From Sphingomonas sp. AR_OL41 (GTDB lineage Bacteria; Pseudomonadota; Alphaproteobacteria; Sphingomonadales; Sphingomonadaceae): a stretch of 64,000 nt of DNA. Each line of letters opens with the position of its first letter. The stretch's first letter is position 1. Positions 18,596-28,305 of this stretch are shown one piece after another. A model generated the notes under the pieces. That model did not search any database. It saw only the letters and a list, made by a program, of their open reading frames with translations, and had not been told where the DNA came from. The stretch covers positions 1 through 64,000 of the forward strand of contig NZ_JARYTI010000014.1 of assembly GCF_029911635.1 (NCBI RefSeq). Reading direction: 5' to 3'. The position numbers and the translations under genes are program-made.

Positions 18596-21500
18596 ATGGC
18601 GATGTACAGGCTTCGTGGCGGCTTCATCCCATGGTTAGGTGCAGCGGCAGTTACCCTGATAGCAACCGGGCTTGGCGCACACGCCAAAATCGCGCTTGCG
18701 ACCGTCGGAAGGGCGGCCAATCTTTCTGTATCGGAGGGAGGCGAGGTCAATGAGCGCGACCGGGCTCGGTCAGCGCAAGATCCGAAACCGACCCAGATCG
18801 AACCCGGCAGCCCATCCTGGCCCTTCCAGACAAAGCAATATATGGGTCAGGACTTGCCGCAAGATCCGGCAACCATTCCTGTCAGTCATGCTGCACAGCC
18901 AGACCCGCCGCCGGCAGTCCGACCGCAGCCCGCCGCGCCACTAACAGCAATCTCGCCGGGAAGATGGAAGGTCGGCTCCTGGCGATTCGTAGCCCAGCCT
19001 GAAACCGCCGCGTCGCCGGACCAGATATCCACCCCCGGCTTTGATGACAGCGCCTGGTTGCCGGCGACGGTGCCGGGGACGGTCCTCACCAGCTATCTCG
19101 ACAACGCGGTCTATCGTGATCCGGCATATGGGCTCAACAACCTGCTGATCCCCGAGCGGCTCAGTCGGCAGGATTACTGGTATCGCACCGAATTTGTCCT
19201 TCCCGACAGCGGCGACCGGGCTTTTGCGGCGCTTGCTTTCGAAGGCATCAACTACGCCGCCGAGATATGGGTCAACGGGAAGCAGCTGGGTAGCATCAAG
19301 GGTGCGTTCATTCGCGGACGCTTTCCACTCGATTCCGGCTTCAAGACGGGCGCACGCGTGGCGGTGGCGGTCCGTGTTGCTCCCCCGCCGCATCCGGGTC
19401 TCGCCCATGAGGAATCACTGACGGCGGGCCCTGGCCAGAATGGCGGGGTGATGGCCATGGACGGCCCGACCTTTGCCGCGAGCGAAGGCTGGGACTGGAT
19501 TCCCACGGTCCGCGATCGCGAGACGGGCATCTGGCAGGATGTGATGCTAGAGGCGACGGGCTCGGTCCGGCTTGGTGACCCGCATGTGCAAACCGTGCTG
19601 CCCAAGCCGGACAACAGCATAGCCGATGTGACAATCGCGGTGCCCGTGGTCAACGACGGGGCGACAGCCGTGCCGGTCAAGGTTGAGGCCCGGCTGGGCG
19701 ACATCATTCTCTCACAGACCGTACCGCTCTCGCCGCACAGCAGGACGACGGTCATCTTTGCGCCGAAGCAGTTCGATCAGCTCCATATCGCCCATCCCGC
19801 GCTGTGGTGGCCCAACGGCTATGGCAAGCCGACTTTGCACCGTCTCGCGCTGATTGCGCGGGTGAATGGTGGGGAGAGTGACGCGCGGGAGGTCCGCTTT
19901 GGCATGCGTGAGATCGGCTATGAGCTGTCGGCAGTCGATCCGGCGCAGTCGGTGCAGCGCGTCTCGATTATTCCCGACCGCAGCGCAGGCGAGCAATTGC
20001 TTGATGTACGGCACGAGATGATCCGCAAGGTGGATGGCGGATGGGCCGTCTCGCTGGCACGCGCCATCGCCGGTTCGCCCGCGCTTGCATCGGCGCCGTC
20101 AACATCGCTGGCGCCGCATCTGTTGATCCGTGTCAACGGCGTACCCATCGCCGTGCGGGGCGGCAACTGGGGCATGGACGACTGGCTCAAGCGGGTTTCG
20201 CGCGACCGGATGGAGCCCTATTTCCGACTCCATCAACAGGCTAATGTGAACACCATCCGTAACTGGCTGGGCCAGAATACCGAACAGGTGTTCTACGATC
20301 TCGCGGACGAATACGGCCTGCTGGTCCTGAACGATTTCTGGATTTCGACGCAGGACCATAATGGCGAGCCGGGCGACAGTGCGCTGTTCCTCGACAACAC
20401 TGCCGACACGATCAGCCGCTTCCAATACCATCCATCGATCGCCTTGTGGATCGGGCGCAATGAAGGCGTCCCGCCGCCCGTGCTCAATACCGGGATGGAA
20501 GATGCCGTGCGGCGGATCGACGGCACCCGGCTCTACCTGCCCAATTCCCGCATGGTGCAGATGGCCAATAGCGGTCCCTGGAACTATCAGCCGCCCGAGG
20601 CTTATTTCACCAAGCTCGCGCAAGGCTTCTCGACCGAGGTGGGAACACCATCCTTTCCCACGCTTGAGACTTTCAAGACGATGATGCCCCAAGCCGACCA
20701 GTGGCCGGTCAGCGACAGCTGGGCCTATCATGACTGGCACCAGGGGAAGGCAGGCGACGTCAAGGCATTCATGGCAGAAATAGGCCGCCGCTTCGGTACA
20801 CCAACCGATCTCGGCGATTTCGAGAAGAAAGCGCAACTGCTCAACTATGAATCGCATCGTGCGATCTTTGAAGGGATGAATGACGGGTTGTTCGTCCGCA
20901 ACAGCGGGCGACTGTTATGGATGACCCAGCCCGCCTGGCCGAGCACCTTGTGGCAAATCTACAGCCACAACTATGATACCCAGGCCTCGTATTTCGGTTT
21001 CAAGAAGGGGGCCGAGCCGGTTCATATCCAGCTCAACTTGCCCGGCATGAATGTCGCCGTGGTCAACAGCCTCGCTAATCCGCTGGTCCGGGTGCGCGTC
21101 CGTCTCCGCACCTACAACCTCGCAGGCGATCAGCTTGGCGATCGGTCGGTGCGATTGGATGCTGCTGCCTTTACGACAACGGCAACGGGCACCGCGATCG
21201 ACGCAAGGCTGTTTGATCGATCTCCGGTCGTGCTGGCGAAGCTTGACCTGTTCGATGCGCGCGACACGCTGCTGAGCGAGAATTTCTATTGGCTGGCGCA
21301 CGACCCGTCGGCTTATGCGGCAATGGCGCGCCTGGCACCCGCCCGCATCATCGTGCAGGCGGAACAACGGGCCAGCGGACCGGAAACCGAGATCCAGGCG
21401 ACCATCCGGAATGAGAGCAGCTATCCAGCGCTGATGGTACGGCTGTCGGCACTCGACGGGGCGGGCGCGCCGATCCTGCCCGCCTATTGGAGCGACAATT

Positions 21501-21652
21501 ACGTCTCACTGCTACCCGGTGAAGCGCGGGCAGTGACGCTTCGCCTTTCTGCATCGGCGGCGCACCCCGCCAGCGTTCAGGTCGGTGGCTGGAATGTCGA
21601 AAAGACATCGGCCGCGATTCCTGCGGCACCCCAAACGACTGGAGGAAAATAA
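18596..21652 (+). CDS. glycoside hydrolase family 2, beta-mannosidase/exo-glucosaminidase type
   Basis: About 1018 residues; ATGs at 18596 and 18602 and a GTG at 18590 are possible starts, with GGGGGTGAGG upstream. An N-terminal signal peptide or anchor is followed by a proline-rich linker of about 80 residues. Then come a GH2 sugar-binding domain (FDDSAWLPATVPGTV, ALAFEGINYAAEIWVNG), immunoglobulin-like domains and a TIM barrel. E623 in IGRNEGVPP is the likely acid/base, and E681 in STEVGTPSFPT the likely nucleophile. The domain set matches beta-mannosidases and exo-beta-glucosaminidases rather than beta-galactosidases. It overlaps the next start as TAATG. With manA and the hexokinase in the locus, beta-mannosidase is the best guess. 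Confidence 0.88.
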   Translation: MAMYRLRGGFIPWLGAAAVTLIATGLGAHAKIALATVGRAANLSVSEGGEVNERDRARSAQDPKPTQIEPGSPSWPFQTKQYMGQDLPQDPATIPVSHAAQPDPPPAVRPQPAAPLTAISPGRWKVGSWRFVAQPETAASPDQISTPGFDDSAWLPATVPGTVLTSYLDNAVYRDPAYGLNNLLIPERLSRQDYWYRTEFVLPDSGDRAFAALAFEGINYAAEIWVNGKQLGSIKGAFIRGRFPLDSGFKTGARVAVAVRVAPPPHPGLAHEESLTAGPGQNGGVMAMDGPTFAASEGWDWIPTVRDRETGIWQDVMLEATGSVRLGDPHVQTVLPKPDNSIADVTIAVPVVNDGATAVPVKVEARLGDIILSQTVPLSPHSRTTVIFAPKQFDQLHIAHPALWWPNGYGKPTLHRLALIARVNGGESDAREVRFGMREIGYELSAVDPAQSVQRVSIIPDRSAGEQLLDVRHEMIRKVDGGWAVSLARAIAGSPALASAPSTSLAPHLLIRVNGVPIAVRGGNWGMDDWLKRVSRDRMEPYFRLHQQANVNTIRNWLGQNTEQVFYDLADEYGLLVLNDFWISTQDHNGEPGDSALFLDNTADTISRFQYHPSIALWIGRNEGVPPPVLNTGMEDAVRRIDGTRLYLPNSRMVQMANSGPWNYQPPEAYFTKLAQGFSTEVGTPSFPTLETFKTMMPQADQWPVSDSWAYHDWHQGKAGDVKAFMAEIGRRFGTPTDLGDFEKKAQLLNYESHRAIFEGMNDGLFVRNSGRLLWMTQPAWPSTLWQIYSHNYDTQASYFGFKKGAEPVHIQLNLPGMNVAVVNSLANPLVRVRVRLRTYNLAGDQLGDRSVRLDAAAFTTTATGTAIDARLFDRSPVVLAKLDLFDARDTLLSENFYWLAHDPSAYAAMARLAPARIIVQAEQRASGPETEIQATIRNESSYPALMVRLSALDGAGAPILPAYWSDNYVSLLPGEARAVTLRLSASAAHPASVQVGGWNVEKTSAAIPAAPQTTGGK

Positions 21653-22968
21653 TGTTCGGTCCCGCAATCCCGCAGCGCTGGCGGTTGAAGGCATATTGCG
21701 CGACTGCCCTGCTGACCTTTGCCTTTGGGACCGTCACCCAAGCTCAAGCACGGGATGCATGCTGCACCGCAGCGACCCAGGCTGCGGCAAGCTATAACTA
21801 TATTCTTGGCACCCAGGCATTTGGCGGCAATCATAATTTTGCCAAGGACACCACGCTCCTCGACCAGGCCCGCGAAATCAGGGCGCTCGGATCCAACGTC
21901 CTGAAAATCTCGCTGGGCAAGCGCCAGGCGGGGAAATACGGCTTCGGCGACGCAGCGGCCCGGGCTCGCACCGAACTTGATTATGTGAAAGCCGCGCGAG
22001 GTTTGCAGCAGACGCTCGATCTCGATTTCAAATATTATCAATTCTGGGTGCAGACCTTCACCGATGCCGACTGGCACCACGGCGTCAGCAAGGCCGATGC
22101 AAAGCTATATTATAACGAAGTCTACGATCTGACCGCGTGGCTATTGAAGCGCTACACCGGCACCGGCAAGGTTTTCCTGCTCGGCAATTGGGAAGGCGAC
22201 TGGATGCTGAACGGCGGCCAGGGCAAGGACGTGCAGCCGACGCCCGAGGCGGTCAAGGGGATGATAGATTGGCTGAACATCCGTCAGAAGGCCATTGATG
22301 ATGCCAAGGCGGCAACCCCGCACGACGGCGTTGAGGTGTATCACTATGTCGAAGTTAATCTGGTCAAACGAGCGCTGGAGGGCAAGCCTAGCGTCGCGCT
22401 GAGCGTTCTGCCGGCAACCAATGTCGATCTCGTATCCTACTCCAGCTACGAGGCGATCAAGCAGTCGCCGACGCCCGATATCGGCTCGATCCGACAGCCT
22501 TTGACGCAACTCGTTCGCTATCTCGAAGGGCAACTGAAGCCGAAGCCGGGCCTGCCTTTCAATCACCGCGTGTTCATCGGCGAATATGGGTATCACGCCA
22601 ACGGGTCCATGCCGCTTACCGTGGAGCAGCAATATCTAAAGAGTCGCTATGTCATGCAGATCGCCATCGAACTCGACCTGCCGTTCGCCCTGATCTGGCA
22701 ATTTTACAATAATGAATATGCGCCGAACGGCACCTCGCATGAAATGTCATTGGTCGATGAAACTGGCGAGAAGCGCGCGCTATATTATCTCCTCCAACAA
22801 TATCTGAAGACCATGACGGCGTTTGTCGCCGATGGCATCCGGCAATCCGGAGCGGTGCCTGCACGCGACGCGTTCAGGGCAAAGGCGCTTGAAGTGCTGG
22901 CGACGTTCAGCTTCGAAAAAATGCAGCGGATGGCAAATACGGAACGAAAGGCCGCCGCTACCGAATGA
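21652..22968 (+). CDS. secreted protein of unknown function, probable clan GH-A-like glycosidase
   Basis: 438 residues with a signal peptide (cleavage after about QAQA, residue 33). The body reads as a TIM-barrel pattern: NVLKISLG, YYQFWVQTF, VFLLGNWEGDW, VYHYVEVNLV, VDLVSYSSYEA, HRVFIGEYGY and PFALIWQFYNNEY. A Glu on a central strand (WEGDW) and one on a later strand (IGEYGY) would suit the acid/base and nucleophile of a retaining clan GH-A enzyme. I do not recognise a named family. It is translationally coupled to the GH2 gene (TAATG), which supports a joint role in breaking the same glycan. Confidence 0.7.
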   Translation: MFGPAIPQRWRLKAYCATALLTFAFGTVTQAQARDACCTAATQAAASYNYILGTQAFGGNHNFAKDTTLLDQAREIRALGSNVLKISLGKRQAGKYGFGDAAARARTELDYVKAARGLQQTLDLDFKYYQFWVQTFTDADWHHGVSKADAKLYYNEVYDLTAWLLKRYTGTGKVFLLGNWEGDWMLNGGQGKDVQPTPEAVKGMIDWLNIRQKAIDDAKAATPHDGVEVYHYVEVNLVKRALEGKPSVALSVLPATNVDLVSYSSYEAIKQSPTPDIGSIRQPLTQLVRYLEGQLKPKPGLPFNHRVFIGEYGYHANGSMPLTVEQQYLKSRYVMQIAIELDLPFALIWQFYNNEYAPNGTSHEMSLVDETGEKRALYYLLQQYLKTMTAFVADGIRQSGAVPARDAFRAKALEVLATFSFEKMQRMANTERKAAATE

Positions 22969-23008
22969 CCAAGCGGTCAGCCTACGACAGTTGCTGGGAG
23001 TAAAGGCC

Positions 23009-23995
23009 ATGTTCGAACAATCGCGACGGTCGCTGATCCTGGGCAGCATGGGGCTCGCCTCGCTGTGCGCCGCGCGCGCGGGCCAGGCCGCTCCGGCTGA
23101 CACACCAGCCGCCGACACCCCAGATGAGATGCTGCCTCTTTGGCCCGGCACGCCGCCGGGCGGTGCGAATGTGACCTTGACAGAGCTGGCCCGCGACAAT
23201 CCCGATCCCAATGGCAAACGCAACCGGCGGCTAAGCAGAATCTTTACCCCGTTGCTGGTAGTCAAACGCGCGGCAAATCCCAATGGTGCCGCCGTGATGG
23301 CGATTCCCGGCGGTGGTTATTCAGTCCTCAATTACGATGGTGCAGGCACGGATCACGCGCGCTGGCTGAACGCATTGGGGGTGACGACGTTCATCCTTGT
23401 CTATCGCCTGCCCGGCGACGGCTGGGCCGGGCGGGCGGACGTCCCGTTGCAGGATGCGCAGCGCGCGATGCGGCTAATACGCGCAAACGCGGACCGGTTG
23501 CGCATTGACCCGACGCGCATCGGCATATTGGGGTCCTCTGCGGGCGGGCATGTCGCCGGATCGCTTGCAACGCGCTTTGACGATCGGATCTATGATCCCG
23601 TCGATGCTGAGGACAATCGTTCGGCGCGGCCCGACCTCACCGCCTTGCTGTTCCCGGTAGTGACCATGGGGGAAAATGCCCACGTCCCGTCGCGCACTGC
23701 GCTCCTCGGCGCGAACTCGACCGCAGCGGAGCGCGACGCCTATTCGCTTGAGCGGCATGTCACGCCGGCCACGCCGCCGATGTTTTTGTGCTGCGCCGGC
23801 GATGATCGGGTCGTGTCGCCGGGAAACACTCTGGCGATGTACCGAGCAGCGTTAGATGCCGGCGTGAAGGCAGAGTTGCACGTTTTCCAGACAGGGGGCC
23901 ACGGCTTCGGCGTCCAGCTGCCGCAAGCGGTGCCGACCGCCCATTGGCCCGAGCAGTTCGCCCGGTTTGCGCGTTATAACGGACTTTTTGCCTGA
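23009..23995 (+). CDS. alpha/beta-hydrolase, probable carbohydrate esterase
   Basis: 328 residues from the ATG at 23009; the longer frame begins inside the previous gene. The N-terminus SRRSLILGSMGLASL followed by an alanine-rich stretch is a Tat- or Sec-type signal. MAIPGGGYSVLNYDGAG supplies the oxyanion region. G175-S-S-A-G179 carries nucleophile S177, with acid D in GDDRVVSPG and H in TGGHGFG. This set is typical of the BD-FAE/acetyl-xylan-esterase group that removes acetyl or acyl groups from polysaccharides. It lies between the GH-like gene and the formylglycine-generating enzyme, so it probably deacylates the locus's glycan. Confidence 0.85.
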   Translation: MFEQSRRSLILGSMGLASLCAARAGQAAPADTPAADTPDEMLPLWPGTPPGGANVTLTELARDNPDPNGKRNRRLSRIFTPLLVVKRAANPNGAAVMAIPGGGYSVLNYDGAGTDHARWLNALGVTTFILVYRLPGDGWAGRADVPLQDAQRAMRLIRANADRLRIDPTRIGILGSSAGGHVAGSLATRFDDRIYDPVDAEDNRSARPDLTALLFPVVTMGENAHVPSRTALLGANSTAAERDAYSLERHVTPATPPMFLCCAGDDRVVSPGNTLAMYRAALDAGVKAELHVFQTGGHGFGVQLPQAVPTAHWPEQFARFARYNGLFA

Positions 23996-24028
23996 TATGC
24001 GCTATTGGCTATCAGGAAATGCCAACCG

Positions 24029-25006
24029 GTGCCCGCTTTGACTAAAGCCGCCAGCCATGCCCCGCCCGCCGGTATGATCCACATCCCTGCTGGCACCTTC
24101 ATGATGGGGTCCGACAATTTCTACTCCGAGGAAGCGCCACCACGACGGGTCTCGATCGACGCCTTCTGGATCGACGAGACACCGGTCACCAACCGCGAGT
24201 TCGCTCGCTTCGTCGAGGAAACCGAACACGTCACCAATGCCGAAATCGCGCCCGGGATCGAGGATTATCCCGGCATGCTTCCCGGGATGGACCAGGCAGG
24301 TTCGCTGGTCTTTCGCAAGACGCTGGGGCCGGTGGACCTGAGCGAACCACATAATTGGTGGCACTTCGAAATTGGCGCCGATTGGCGGCATCCGCTTGGG
24401 CCCGACTCCTCGCTCGACGCCCTCAATCTGTGGGATCACCCGGTTGTTCATGTCGCGTGGACGGACGCCCAGGCCTATGCCGACTGGGCGGGCAAGGCAT
24501 TGCCGACCGAGGCCGAACATGAATATGCCGCGCGCGGCGGACTGGGCGGCAAGGACTATGCGTGGGGAGATGCCCTCGCCCCCAATGGCGTGATGATGGC
24601 GAACTATTGGCAGGGGCTGTTCCCTTTCGCCAACCAATGCCTCGACGGTTGGGAGCGCACCTCGCCGGTCAAATACTACGCGGCCAACGGCTATGGCCTT
24701 TACGACATGATCGGCAACACCTGGGAATGGACCGCCGATTGGTGGATCGATCGCCTTGCTGATGGCGATCCTAGACGGCCCAAGGGCTCGTGCTGCACCG
24801 TCAGCAACCCGCGCGGCGGCAAGCTGAAGGACAGTTATGATCCCGGCCAGCCGCATATCCGCATCGGTCGCAAGGTACTGAAAGGCGGCTCGCATCTTTG
24901 CGCCGCGAATTACTGCCAGCGCTATCGCCCGGCGGCGCGCCACCCCGAGATGATCGACACATCCACCACCCATATCGGCTTCCGCTGCGTGGCACGGGTG
25001 CCATGA
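24029..25006 (+). CDS. formylglycine-generating enzyme (sulfatase-modifying factor)
   Basis: 325 residues from a GTG at 24029 with AGGAAA nine bases upstream; a TTG at 24005 is the alternative. The FGE-sulfatase fold opens MIHIPAGTFMMGSDNFYSEE and ends THIGFRCV. The active-site pair is C291 and C296 in GGSHLCAANYC, matching the copper-binding cysteines of known aerobic FGEs, followed by QRYRPAARH. The enzyme oxidises the sulfatase signature cysteine to formylglycine in the cytoplasm before export, and it has no signal peptide. The only CxPxR sulfatase in the window is the one at 10026-11669, in the other arm of the same locus, so that is its likely client. Confidence 0.93.
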   Translation: MPALTKAASHAPPAGMIHIPAGTFMMGSDNFYSEEAPPRRVSIDAFWIDETPVTNREFARFVEETEHVTNAEIAPGIEDYPGMLPGMDQAGSLVFRKTLGPVDLSEPHNWWHFEIGADWRHPLGPDSSLDALNLWDHPVVHVAWTDAQAYADWAGKALPTEAEHEYAARGGLGGKDYAWGDALAPNGVMMANYWQGLFPFANQCLDGWERTSPVKYYAANGYGLYDMIGNTWEWTADWWIDRLADGDPRRPKGSCCTVSNPRGGKLKDSYDPGQPHIRIGRKVLKGGSHLCAANYCQRYRPAARHPEMIDTSTTHIGFRCVARVP

Positions 25007-25836
25007 TAGTCGTTGGACAAACGTCCATGCCTGGCCGATCTGAGGCTGGGACTTCTCGATAAACTGAGATCGCCAAAGGTCAGCACGCGTGGCCTACATC
25101 TTCCTGCACTGGAGGATAGCGCACGCCTTCCGGCATCCGATGAACTTCAAATGACGGTCTTGCCGCGTCTGAACCAGGATCGCGGCCGAGGGCAGCACTT
25201 CGATGCAAGTGGCCCTGCCTTCGTGCACGCTAGTCTGCGCCAGAGTACTCCCACCGATCGAAGTGACTTTACGTCATCCTGATAATGCGCGCAGATCGGT
25301 CCTGCGAGACATTAGGCGGCTATCCCGGCACAGCGGGAAAAAGACAAAAGTAGCAATTTAGCGAAGCCGAGAACCCCGCCCAAGCTACGCTATTGCCGCC
25401 GTTTGTACTCCTCACTCCCACTCCATTGTTGGGCTTTCTCATAAATTATTGAATTATAATGAGATTATGAGCAACGGAGGCTATTTGCCCGGCCGCGATG
25501 CCGCAAAAAGATTATGCTTTTGATTTATCAGGGCAAATTGGTCGAAAATTTACTTTCAGGTCCGGGGAGGATCGCCGTCGATCGAACGGAAAACCTCGTT
25601 TTCGCCGCGACGCCAGCAACCCGGGCCCCGCTAGAGAAACATCGTTATCTCCATAGTCTTGACGCGAGTCGAACGATATCCCCAATTCGATCGCGCGATG
25701 CTCGCCTATGCCGAGCGCGGGCGCATGCGCGACGGCGGAACAGGGGACCGGGAACGGTGATCATCTTTGTATTAGGAATCCCCGCGCTGGTTCGCCAAGG
25801 ACCGGCGTTTGACACGGCACCCAATGGAGAATCGCA
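25007..25836. other. intergenic stretch with no recognised gene
   Basis: About 830 bases without a supportable gene. The part around 25430-25560 is AT-rich and holds a TATAAT at 25455-25460 inside the imperfect dyad CTCAT...ATGAG (25438-25463). No well-spaced -35 box was found. The flanking frames have no motifs. This marks the border of the glycan locus. Confidence 0.4.
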
Positions 25837-26109
25837 ATGGCGGCAGACCGCTTGGACATCGACACCTCGACGATCACCGACAATCCCGAGGAGCGCCTGG
25901 TCGAGTTCAACGGCGAAGTCGACAGCGAGGAATATGAGTTCGCGGTGCAATATGCCGTCTTGGAAGCACTGAGTGGTGACGCACCGGAAGACGACGCTGT
26001 CGACCAGTTCAACCGGTTCAGTGATGCTATCGCCGAGGCCGGTCTCGTCGCCCTCGCCCGCAACAGCGACGCCTCTCCGATTCTGATCAGTGAGAACGAC
26101 CTCGAATAA
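25837..26109 (+). CDS. small acidic protein, DUF1488-like
   Basis: 90 residues, rich in Asp and Glu, with no signal peptide or membrane segment. After an N-terminal segment (VEFNGEVDSEEYEFAVQYAV) comes DQFNRFSDAIAEAGLVALAR and a final PILISENDLE. The spacing of the F, the I..A..A helix and the last Asp resembles DUF1488, short proteins of unknown role in alphaproteobacteria, but the match is from memory and weak. It is a single gene with no partner, and the frame has codon use like its neighbours. Confidence 0.65.
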   Translation: MAADRLDIDTSTITDNPEERLVEFNGEVDSEEYEFAVQYAVLEALSGDAPEDDAVDQFNRFSDAIAEAGLVALARNSDASPILISENDLE

Positions 26110-26832
26110 CGAGGATGAGCGGATGACGGCTGAGCGGCACGGCACGATGCTGCGGCGGTCTTCGCAGCGCGCGGACCGCCATCACGATCGCCGCTGCGGG
26201 GCGCGGAATCTCCGCATCTTCCGCCCCTCTTCAGGATACGGGGCGGTGAGTCGGATGGCCGAATGGCAATTCGAGCTACAGCCTTTCCCCGCCAGCGTGG
26301 CGGAGATCGGCGGCGGGGGACGGTCCACCGATCATCGCCACTGACGCAGCAAAAGCCGAGTTAGACGCCGCTGGATTTCGCGAGAGTCGGCGAGCGCCCA
26401 ACGGCGCTAGGGTTCACGGTGGTTATTCTAGTCAGGTTTGCCAGCGCCATCGCTCGGGAAATCAGATGCCGACGTGCCACAGGCGCAGGCCAGCTTCATC
26501 CTCGTATGCAATTCACGACCGGCAGGTGATGAACTTGTGCTCCGTGCACCACGGCGTTTGAACACACCAAAGAAAATTCGAACCTCCCGATGGCCAGCGG
26601 CATCGTCAACCTGAGCGGCGAGGTTCTGGAGACCGAAGTCGCAGGCATTGCCTGCGGGACGTTAGTCTGCGGCGCAAAGTTCGAAAAGCTTGACGCCGTC
26701 CGGCCCAGCCGATCACTTGATAGAGACATTAAACCGCATGCGTGGCAAGCGAGACGACGGCCGCCCGGATTGTCTCGGTAGGACGCACCCTCGTGTTTTC
26801 GGATTAGTTCGCACAACGGGCGAGGTTCAGTC
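26110..26832. other. intergenic stretch with a GC-rich hairpin, no recognised gene
   Basis: Over 700 bases with only short overlapping frames. CCGCCCC (26221-26227) and GGGGCGG (26240-26246) can form a 7-bp stem with a 12-base loop about 110 bases after the small acidic gene. It lacks a T-run, so it is not a standard terminator. Nothing else was recognised. Confidence 0.4.
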
Positions 26833-28305
26833 TCATTTGCCTTTCTCTGAGCCGTCGGATTGCTGGATCTGAACAACGGCGCCGATTTGTCCCGGACTTC
26901 CCTTGGCGATAACAAGGTACCGGCGCTTCTCGCGTACCGAGTCGCGAACAATCTGCCGGATCGGCCCGGTCGCATTAACGATCGCAGCGCCGGCGGGGTT
27001 GGTCTTAAACGCCGTAAGAGGCTCGATGGCGCCGGTCCCGCCCGGCGCGTCTGACAGAGCCACCACATAGGGTTGCATCGGCGCGAGGCCGGTCACCGCC
27101 GCCTGGAATATCTGGACGAGCCCCTGATCGAACAGGCTGACACTGGTCGTCAAATTATCGGGCTGACCGATTGGCGTCAGGACCAGATGCGCGGACTGCC
27201 CCGCCACGCCCAACGGCTGCAGCCCCATAAGACCATCGCCCGAAGTCACCGCATTCGGCACATAGACCAGCGCCTGAGGCGCCTGCCCGATCGGGACCGT
27301 GTCAATCATTCGATTGGTCGCAGTATCGATCACCGCGAGCCGGTCGTCATTCTCGAGACCCACATAGACCCGTGTGCCATCGCCCGATGGCCAGATGCCG
27401 TGCGGGAGCTTACCGACCGGTATGGTGGCGACCTTGGAAAAGTCGCTGGTCCGGAACACCTGCACCTCGTTCCTGCCTCCAACGGTGACGTAGGCAAACT
27501 GACCGCTCGCGGTGCTGATGAAATTGACGTGGTTGGTGATCGGTCCGGTGTCGATCACCCTTAGAAGCGAGAACGGTGGTTTGGCGGAGAAAGCGACGGC
27601 CTCGCCGACGTCTTTCAGCGTGAACCACACCTGCTCGCCATCCGGCGACGCCGCGATGTTCGGGCAGAAAGGGCTTGGCTGCGCGATTTCCGCGACGATT
27701 CGGTGGTCGGCGACGGTGACGATGACGGTCACCGGATTGAACGACGAGCAGACAAAGCCATACCGGCCGTCGGGCGAGAAGATCGTCATGCCCGGTCCGC
27801 CTGGCGTCCTGATCCGGGTCTTCTCCGCAAACGTCTTCGCGTCGATGACTGCGACATAGTCCTCGCCGCGGATGGTCACCCAGACCTCGCTCCCGTCCGG
27901 TGTAAAAAACGCCTCGTGGGGCGAGCGTCCGAGATATGTCGTGTGCTTGACCGCGTTGGTCGCGGTATCGATGAAGGTAAGCGCGTTCGAACCGATCGAG
28001 ACGACCACCAGCGTTCGATGGTCGGGCGAAAAGCCCAGGCCATGGACCAGCACCTGCCCGTGATAGAGCGGACTGAAATTGGCCGGCTGCGGGTCGCCCA
28101 GCCGAATCACGCCGAGCAGCCGGTTGTCGACGGGATCGGTAACCGAAACCGTGTTGGAGAATTGCTCGGCGGCATAGACACGGTCGCGGTGGCTGATCGG
28201 GGTCGCGGGCGCGCTGGACGCCCCGGGGACCTGTCCGTTCTGTCCCCATGCGACCGTAGATCCGCATCCGGTGAACAGAAGGACGAGGCGGGCAAAGCGC
28301 ATCAT
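26833..28305 (-). CDS. secreted YVTN-type beta-propeller protein
   Basis: 490 residues from the ATG at 28305, which overlaps the DUF305 stop as ATGA. The frame stays open further upstream but that part is a shadow of the DUF305 gene. The N-terminus MMRFARLVLLFTGCGSTVAW is a signal peptide, possibly a lipoprotein signal because of the Cys in FTGCGS. Repeated blades follow: ALTFIDTATNAV, PDGSEVWVTIRGEDYVAVID, FSPDGRYGFV and RLAVIDTATNRMID. Such propellers bind partners or substrates and also occur as cytochrome d1-like folds, but no heme motif is seen. Pairing with DUF305 is known around metal-stress genes; the role here is not proven. Confidence 0.82.
   Translation of the reverse strand: MMRFARLVLLFTGCGSTVAWGQNGQVPGASSAPATPISHRDRVYAAEQFSNTVSVTDPVDNRLLGVIRLGDPQPANFSPLYHGQVLVHGLGFSPDHRTLVVVSIGSNALTFIDTATNAVKHTTYLGRSPHEAFFTPDGSEVWVTIRGEDYVAVIDAKTFAEKTRIRTPGGPGMTIFSPDGRYGFVCSSFNPVTVIVTVADHRIVAEIAQPSPFCPNIAASPDGEQVWFTLKDVGEAVAFSAKPPFSLLRVIDTGPITNHVNFISTASGQFAYVTVGGRNEVQVFRTSDFSKVATIPVGKLPHGIWPSGDGTRVYVGLENDDRLAVIDTATNRMIDTVPIGQAPQALVYVPNAVTSGDGLMGLQPLGVAGQSAHLVLTPIGQPDNLTTSVSLFDQGLVQIFQAAVTGLAPMQPYVVALSDAPGGTGAIEPLTAFKTNPAGAAIVNATGPIRQIVRDSVREKRRYLVIAKGSPGQIGAVVQIQQSDGSEKGK

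Noticed and set aside
25320..25350. Possible terminator hairpin TCCCG...CGGGA followed by AAAAAG
   Set aside because: The stem is only 5 bp and the A-run follows it on the plus strand, so there is no T-run in the right place on either strand for the nearby genes.
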